Positions 8,318 through 10,901 of a stretch of 10,901 nt of DNA are shown here, one piece after another (positions within the stretch are counted from its first letter, which is position 1; each line of letters begins with the position of its first letter). Both the position numbers and the translations under genes were made by a program. A model generated the notes under the pieces. The model made no database searches. It worked only from the letters and a program-made list of their open reading frames with translations, and was not told the DNA's origin. The stretch covers positions 82,288 through 93,188 of the forward strand of contig CAMPET010000279.1 in the NCBI GenBank assembly GCA_946803715.1, written 5' to 3'. This DNA is from Beroe ovata. Its lineage: Eukaryota; Ctenophora; Nuda; Beroida; Beroidae.

Positions 8318-10862
8318 TCATTCCGCTTTAGCCTTGGCCAGAGTCTGGTATAATCGTGGCTGATCCACAAGATACTCGCCCCACACCAAACACTGAGGAA
8401 AATGAGGAAACGAAGTGAGAAAAGGGACATGTGCTAGCTAGAGTTAGGACAAAAAGGTAGGGAGGAATAATTCCTGCAATTTCCAATACAGAATAATGTA
8501 CACAGCACACTCAATAGGTAGAAACCATGCTTCTATCATACCTGTTTGAGAAGAAATACAATGACAGCAATGTATAGTCCGATATGAGATAGCTGAGATA
8601 TCCATGTATCTTCAGGCATAACCAACTGAAAAGAATACAGGGTTTCAAAACACTGCAACATCCGAATGTCGAACAATAATGTAGCATGGATGTGACCTTG
8701 ATCTAAAAATACCAAGAAATCCATGCCGATTTCTGCAATTCATCATGAATCTAGACGTATCAGCATTCTTGATTCATCCCCACCTTGAGTACTAGCAGAG
8801 CGAAGAAGATAGCAATTGCAGCGGGGAGGAGTATAGCTACTGGATGTCGGGGTTTAGCGAGTGGTGACTCCTCGACAGAGGTGTATCGGTGGTTACCCAG
8901 CAACAAGTCGTAACTGTCCTGTTTAGACCCGTCCATGAAGTTATTCTGCACGTACCTGTGTGTTGCACGGGTGAGAGAGGTAACGTGGTGAAAATCGTGT
9001 TCTGGTGAGACTAGGTACCTAAGTGTGAGTTTCAACGGGAGTCGTGTTGAGGTGGTTAAAGCACGCGTATTAGTCATCACTGTGATGTGACTCATGATTC
9101 ATTGCGATGTAGTCCGGAGAACGATGAAGAATCATTGTGAGCTGTGCCAGTTTTCCAGTAGAGAGAGGGGGGAGAAATCACTTCTTCTCTCTCTTACAAA
9201 TCACCTCTTCTCTCACTCACTAATCACCTCTTCTCTCACTCACTATTTACCTCTTCTCTCACTCACTAATCACCTCTTCTCTCACTCACTAATCACCTCT
9301 TCTCTCACTCACTAATCACCTCTTCTCTCACCTATTCTCTCACTCACTATTTACCTCTTCATGCTCTTCACTCCGTCCTGAAGCAGACCCTTCTTCGTCC
9401 TTACCCCAGTCCGAGTGTAATCACTCTTCAGGGCAGGGGTGGAGGTGTACTGTTGTGCGATACCGTCCCCATTATCAGCCCACCTGTTCTTGAATACATA
9501 CCTGTGGAACATGTGGAACATGATGGGGAATGGGACAATTGGACATGTTTGGAACTGGGACATGTTGGGAACTGTGACATGTTTGGTGTTGAGAACAGTC
9601 TCCCTTCAAATATTCCTAAAATAGACTAGTCGCAGGAAGCTGGTCGTCACATATGTTTATTACAACAACTCACCTTGTTATTAATGAACAATAAACAACA
9701 ATCATAATAATTACGTGAAAACTCATGAACTGACAAAACCTACGCACCCACCTGGCAACTACTAAAGAGCTGTTTCCTCATTTTCCAGGTGAAAGTGGTA
9801 CAGAACAAGACGGCATTGTATTTTACAATATGTGGTAACTTTCTTACGTTAGGGAGTTTAATATATACCATTGAAATCTAACATGGGAAGTTTGCTGGCG
9901 AAATTATCAGAAGATACTACGATAATACGATACTCGATTCAGTTTGGCTAAACTGAGATAATTTGAGTGATGTTATAAGTGGTAGTCAAGCTAGGTTATA
10001 TTGCCATTCACGTGTCTATAGGAGATGTAGAGTAAACTAGAGTGGGTAAGGACATTCACAGAGTAGTTATAGACAAAGGGGGGTGGGACCGGTAATTGGG
10101 TTTTTGTTATCAGGGTTCGGGTGAAAAGGTGCTTCGTTGGATGAACCTTCCTTCATAGTATGAGGGATATTATATGGATCAATTTTGTACATTTCCGGGT
10201 TTGAGGTCTATCCAGCTATGTTATTCTAACTATGTTATTCTAACCAACAAACGGACATACTACAAACTATATCAAACCGCAGTATGGAATTGTACAGAAT
10301 GCACAGTGCACAGTATCATTACCCACCTCATGAAACCAAGCAGCACACAGGTAACACGCCACAACACACCCCACAGCACACAGTTAACACGCCACAGGAA
10401 ACTAAAAGAGCACACCGCACACACCTCAGCACACACCGCACTGTTCGACAACTCACTCGAACTGGGAAGTTGTCGGTATTTCCTCCTCCGCCCCAAGGAC
10501 TCCCATCTGTCGTAGTTGACGTGTCAACACGTAACGTGCTATCAGACCTTGCACCACGTTAGTACGATCCAAACAATCGATACAATTCGTTCTGAACACA
10601 CCACTCTGCGAACTTGTCACGTTTCCTGCAAAGTTGTACCCGTATGATGAGAACTGTCATTGCAAGTTTGTGACGTCATGATCATGTGATCGCAATATGG
10701 TAAAGTTGTAATTGCCTTGACTGTCCCGGTAGAAGTACCCAAAGTCCATGATATCACCACGAATTTTATCCATGAGGAGGTCCAAGTTGTGCCACCTCAT
10801 TTTACTACACTCCTTGTGGAAATCAAAGTGGATATACCGCACGTTCGCCATTTTGAACATCC
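8318..10862 (-). CDS. SACM1L: SAC1 phosphatidylinositol-4-phosphate phosphatase, last six exons (5' partial)
   Basis: SAC1 removes phosphate from PI4P in the ER and Golgi membranes. Minus-strand exons are 10862-10716, 10625-10457, 9501-9355, 8955-8784, 8625-8542 and 8392-8318, giving 263 complete residues in consistent phases. The first exon has VRYIHFDFHKECSKMRW. The second has RTNCIDCLDRTNVVQ, the Sac-domain CX5R catalytic loop (codons 10584-10564), with Cys and Arg intact. The third has KNRWADNGD and ALKSDYTRTG, the fourth NNFMDGSKQDSYDLLLGN. Membrane segments lie at about residues 192-211 and 222-243 of the fragment. The end, KAKAE, keeps the K-x-K-x-x COPI retrieval signal. The register against human SACM1L (587 residues) implies about 589 in total, so about 325 residues lie beyond the right edge. 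The first intron here appears to be GC-AG (10715-10626). Identity is very secure. Confidence 0.93.
9199..9360. repeat. 23-bp minisatellite abutting a SACM1L splice donor
   Basis: Five full 23-base units (9199, 9222, 9245, 9268 and 9291 starts) read AATCACCTCTTCTCTCACTCACT on the plus strand, with one variant starting ATTTAC. Partial units then run into the real exon-intron junction at 9355/9354. On the transcribed (minus) strand each unit holds GAAGAGGTGATT, a copy of the junction, and GTGAGTGAG. The unit starting at 9245 matches the true junction exactly over ATTTACCTCTTC. The open frame on the plus strand here is only translated repeat. Confidence 0.95.
9502..9590. repeat. 17-bp minisatellite abutting a SACM1L splice acceptor
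   Basis: Units such as GGGACATGTTGGGAACT (9557-9573) and GTGACATGTTTGGTGTT (9574-9590), plus looser copies and a doubled GGAACATGT near 9506-9522, run up to the acceptor of the exon at 9501. On the transcribed strand the copies supply the TTCC-rich tract before the CAG. Confidence 0.75.
10216..10243. repeat. 14-bp tandem duplication
   Basis: CTATGTTATTCTAA occurs twice in direct contact (10216-10229, 10230-10243), inside a SACM1L intron. Confidence 0.9.
10341..10396. repeat. CA-rich direct repeat
   Basis: CAGCACACAGGTAACACGCC (10341-10360) recurs with one base changed from 10374, each followed by ACA, within a CA-rich tract that continues to about 10440. It lies in a SACM1L intron; open frames across it on both strands are low-complexity. 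Confidence 0.85.
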
Positions 10863-10887
10863 CTGCGAGGTTCCGCGTGTGACCGGT

Positions 10888-10901
10888 TGTGTGTGTGTGT
10901 G
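10888..10901. repeat. (GT)n microsatellite at right edge
   Basis: The tract is cut by the window edge. On the SACM1L strand it is a CA repeat ending about 22 bases upstream of the acceptor for the exon that starts at 10862. Confidence 0.95.

Larger units (their letters stand above)
9591..10456 (-). other. rest of the 955-bp SACM1L intron
   Basis: No exon or gene is supported. The stretch is AT-rich in its left half, has a G-rich patch (about 10077-10087), a 14-bp tandem duplication and a CA-rich repeat block near the GTGAGT donor at 10456-10451. Confidence 0.7.

Noticed and set aside
8318-8936. A small two-membrane-span protein starting at an ATG at 8936
   Set aside because: The frame continues upstream through an acceptor at 8956 and joins the previous exon in phase. 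It is the C-terminus of SACM1L, not a separate gene.
9094-9315. Plus-strand open frame rich in Ser, Leu and His
   Set aside because: It is translated 23-bp minisatellite inside a SACM1L intron.
10174-10562. Overlapping His/Thr-rich open frames
   Set aside because: They are CA-repeat translations that run over a real SACM1L exon on the opposite strand.
10711-10860. SACM1L exon reading through to the TGA past 10657
   Set aside because: The reading loses similarity after DSQGN, and the conserved catalytic loop needs the next exon. The unspliced ending is intron sequence.

Overview
This is animal-type nuclear DNA: spliced genes with GT-AG introns, AATAAA poly(A) signals, CA/GT microsatellites, minisatellites and small foldback elements. 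Nothing prokaryotic is visible. The two recognisable proteins are conserved across eukaryotes, and the intron-rich layout fits an animal or close relative. An early-branching metazoan such as a sponge is a guess I cannot prove from this window.

Layout, left to right. (1) 1-2098: no firm gene. It holds a CA microsatellite at the very edge, a doubtful BED-zinc-finger-like open frame on the minus strand (1021-1281), and otherwise AT-rich sequence that is probably intron or downstream sequence of gene A. (2) 2099-2425, minus strand: two 5' exons of an unrecognised gene (gene A), with clean splice sites and a plausible start codon. (3) 2426-3239: a divergent intergenic region between gene A and RPS6, holding a 416-bp foldback of two long CG-rich arms. 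(4) 3240-7342, plus strand: a complete six-exon ribosomal protein S6 gene of 240 codons. Its introns are 100-180 bp except intron 2, which is 2823 bp and has collected a G/C-tipped foldback element with a 5-bp target duplication, an LTR-primer-site-like motif, a CA tract and a 17-bp minisatellite. (5) 7343-8317: convergent 3' ends with a poly(A) signal for each gene and a hairpin between them. (6) 8318-10862, minus strand: the last six exons of SACM1L (SAC1 phosphoinositide phosphatase). They carry the CX5R catalytic loop, both C-terminal membrane segments and a dilysine ER-retrieval ending. The N-terminal half lies beyond the right edge, inside or past a GT microsatellite.

The three genes are arranged head-to-head (gene A / RPS6) and tail-to-tail (RPS6 / SACM1L). 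RPS6 (40S subunit, target of S6 kinase) and SACM1L (PI4P turnover in ER and Golgi) are unrelated housekeeping genes, so I see no joint pathway. The most notable points are a probable GC-AG intron in SACM1L, a 23-bp minisatellite that multiplies copies of a real SACM1L splice donor, the foldback in the shared divergent promoter region, and a one-residue-shortened phosphorylation motif in the RPS6 tail. I found no convincing evidence of a wholly new biological system. The exon models come from reading splice sites and remembered family alignments, not from transcripts.
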